DNA of 5,094 nucleotides, taken from contig VAYV01000026.1 of the NCBI GenBank assembly GCA_005883175.1, positions 1 to 5,094 on the forward strand, given 5' to 3'. The translations under genes were made by a program, and so were the position numbers. The notes below the pieces were generated by a model. It worked only from the letters and a program-made list of their open reading frames with translations. It searched no databases and was not told the origin of the DNA. This DNA comes from Actinomycetota bacterium (lineage in GTDB: Bacteria > Actinomycetota > AC-67). Below, piece by piece: positions 3,765 to 5,094 of the stretch (the stretch's first letter is position 1; each line of letters opens with the position of its first letter).

Positions 3765-5094
3765 GTGGCACGGAACCGCTTCGTATGCTCGTCTTGCGGC
3801 GCGAAAACCCCGATCCAAGCGTTCTGCCAGCAGTGCGGGCAGCCGACACCGGTGTGCACCCCCGACGAGCGCATCCTGTGGGAGATGGGCCAGTGGGAGA
3901 GCTCGCGCGCGCGCCAGGGTAAGCCGGTCCGAACCGTTTCCCTGCCGCTGCGCACCGACCCCAGCGCGCCGGCCCCCGTCTACGAACCACCGGCCAGCAC
4001 CCGGCGCCAGGTTCAGCCCTTGCCGCCCGAGCAGCCCCGCACGGCGCCGTCGGCGCCGGGCCAGCCACCGATGCCCGCGCAGCCGATGAAGCCGGCCGCG
4101 CGCACGCCGCTCGAACAGCGCCCCCGGCCGGACTCCCCGCCTGAGGGCCCTCGCCCGCAGGCTCCGCGGAGCCTCCCGACCGAGCCCCGCAAGCGCAACG
4201 AGCGCCCCGCCGGCCCGCAGATCGCGGCCGCCGCGGCCGCGTCCTCGACGGCACACGCGCTCGAGCTGAACGTGACCCACGACGTCGCCGAAGCCCCGAC
4301 CAAACGTCAGATCGACAAGTCCGCCGCCCTGCAGCGGATCATCCGGAACATCCCCCGGCACGCGCCGAGCCGCACGCCGGTCGACGACTCGATCCTGCCC
4401 GAGCCCGCGGACCAGTTCGCGAAGCGCGCGGCGCTCGAAGAAGCCGCCCGCCTCGCCGCCGAGATGGAAGAGCAAGCTCGTCTCGCAGCGGAGCAGGAAG
4501 AGCGCGAGCGGCAAGAGCACCTCGAGCGCGTCATGCGCGAAGCGGAAGAGCGCGCGCGCGCCGAGGCCGAAGAGCGCACCCGGGTCAAAGCCGAAGAGAA
4601 GGCGCGCCTCGAAGCGCTCGAGCACGCCCGCCTCGACGCCGAGCGCAAGGCGCAGGAAGCCGAAGAGCGCGCGCGCGTCGCCGAAGAGCAAGCGCGGCTC
4701 GCCGAAGAGCAGGCCAAGATCGCGGAGGAAGAGCGCGCGCGCCGTGCCACTGAGGAGAAGGCCAGGTTCGAGGCCGAAGAGCGCGTGCGCACCGAAGCGC
4801 TCGAGCAGGCGAAGGCCGAAGCCGAAGTGGAAGCACGCCGCGAAGCCGAGGAGCGCGCGCGCCTCGAGGCGGAAGAGAAGGCGCGTCTCGAAGCCGCTCG
4901 CGAAGCGATGAAGGAAGCCGAAGCGCGCCAGCGTGAGGCGGAGCGCGTCAGGCGCGAAGCCGAGGCCGAGGCCGAAGCAGCGCAGCGCGCGGCGGAGAAG
5001 GAAGCGAAGCGACTCGCGCGCGAGCAGACCCAGAACCAGAAAGAAGCCGAGAAGAAGGCCAAGAAGGACACGAAGAAGGCCGCGGCTGCGGCGG
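3765..5094 (+). CDS. Zinc-ribbon protein with Pro-rich linker and long charged helix, C-terminus outside window
   Basis: I do not recognise a named family; 443 residues are visible and the frame is still open at the edge. Residues 8-24 form a CxxC-x9-CxxC zinc ribbon (Cys8, 11, 21, 24), with an extra Cys31. A Trp-containing segment follows (ILWEMGQWE, 37-45). Residues about 54-151 are rich in Pro, Arg and Gln and likely disordered, ending in an Ala run (154-159). A less repetitive island (about 162-220) includes KRQIDKSAALQRIIRNIPRH. From about 222 to 421 the chain is Glu/Arg/Lys/Ala-rich helix built from short repeats, then Lys/Ala-rich to the edge. There is no signal peptide or membrane segment in view, so it is probably cytoplasmic and could act as a rigid spacer or scaffold between the zinc ribbon and an unseen C-terminal domain. 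TolA-like or M-protein-like similarity would reflect composition only. The coding frame is supported by the ribosome site, the ribbon and the ordered repeat. Confidence 0.85.
   Translation, partial: MARNRFVCSSCGAKTPIQAFCQQCGQPTPVCTPDERILWEMGQWESSRARQGKPVRTVSLPLRTDPSAPAPVYEPPASTRRQVQPLPPEQPRTAPSAPGQPPMPAQPMKPAARTPLEQRPRPDSPPEGPRPQAPRSLPTEPRKRNERPAGPQIAAAAAASSTAHALELNVTHDVAEAPTKRQIDKSAALQRIIRNIPRHAPSRTPVDDSILPEPADQFAKRAALEEAARLAAEMEEQARLAAEQEERERQEHLERVMREAEERARAEAEERTRVKAEEKARLEALEHARLDAERKAQEAEERARVAEEQARLAEEQAKIAEEERARRATEEKARFEAEERVRTEALEQAKAEAEVEARREAEERARLEAEEKARLEAAREAMKEAEARQREAERVRREAEAEAEAAQRAAEKEAKRLAREQTQNQKEAEKKAKKDTKKAAAAA
4437..4982 (+). repeat. In-frame degenerate tandem repeat coding for charged helix
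   Basis: Units that mostly begin with two Glu codons repeat from residue 225 to 406 of the zinc-ribbon protein. Unit lengths change by block: about ten residues for the first units (4437-4526), eight at 4545-4640, seven at 4641-4724, nine once at 4725-4751, eight again at 4752-4919, and seven at 4920-4982. Copies such as EERARLEA and EEKARLEA differ by few bases, but most units have diverged, so the array is old or under selection for composition rather than freshly duplicated. Confidence 0.8.

Noticed and set aside
4437..4982. CRISPR array or satellite-like DNA
   Set aside because: The repeat is in frame, degenerate, has no constant spacers, and keeps an open reading frame throughout, so it is protein-coding.
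3651..5071. Long minus-strand frames (3651-4691 and 4307-5071) with Ser/Ala/Arg or Leu/Phe/Gly repeats
   Set aside because: They are antisense shadows of the repeat: regular Glu/Arg/Ala codons produce regular reverse-strand codons. They have no ribosome site or domain, and the plus frame has a zinc ribbon and strong ribosome site.

Overview
This GC-rich window looks like chromosomal DNA of an actinobacterium, probably an uncultured or deep-branching Actinomycetota. That reading rests on three things: a short SRPBCC protein closely resembling the mycobacterial TB16.3 type (from memory), a DUF309 protein with an Arg/Pro-rich lead-in of actinobacterial style, and compact genes, several of which lack an obvious Shine-Dalgarno site. 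No RNA gene, insertion sequence, CRISPR array or attachment site is visible.

Layout, left to right: (1) 1-1424, minus strand: a membrane sensor histidine kinase with a Cache-type extracytoplasmic sensor, cut by the window edge inside its ATPase domain. (2) 1425-1525: a leader gap with a small hairpin just before the kinase ribosome site. (3) 1526-1963, minus: a TB16.3-like SRPBCC protein. (4) 1964-2031: a short divergent promoter region. (5) 2032-2766, plus: a HAD-family hydrolase with a variant motif I. (6) 2732-3190, minus: a second, different SRPBCC protein whose end overlaps the HAD gene tail to tail. (7) 3214-3702, plus: a DUF309 protein, probably starting from a very short or absent leader. 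(8) 3703-3764: a gap with a 7-bp hairpin and a strong ribosome site. (9) 3765-5094, plus: the first 443 codons of a protein with an N-terminal zinc ribbon, a long Pro-rich linker and a long charged helical repeat region, cut by the right edge.

The strands alternate (- - + - + +), so this is not one operon. The kinase may be co-transcribed with the SRPBCC gene upstream of it, and the zinc-ribbon gene may be partly read through from DUF309. The two SRPBCC proteins probably bind hydrophobic ligands, but nothing here identifies them. No pathway links the genes convincingly; most look like conserved housekeeping or accessory genes of unknown role.

The most unusual object is the zinc-ribbon protein. 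Its helical region is built from units that mostly begin with Glu-Glu and change length in blocks (10, 8, 7, 9, 8, then 7 residues). The 8-residue blocks place opposite charges four residues apart almost continuously, as expected of a stable single alpha-helix rather than an ordinary heptad coiled coil. I see no strong evidence for a new defence or mobile system.
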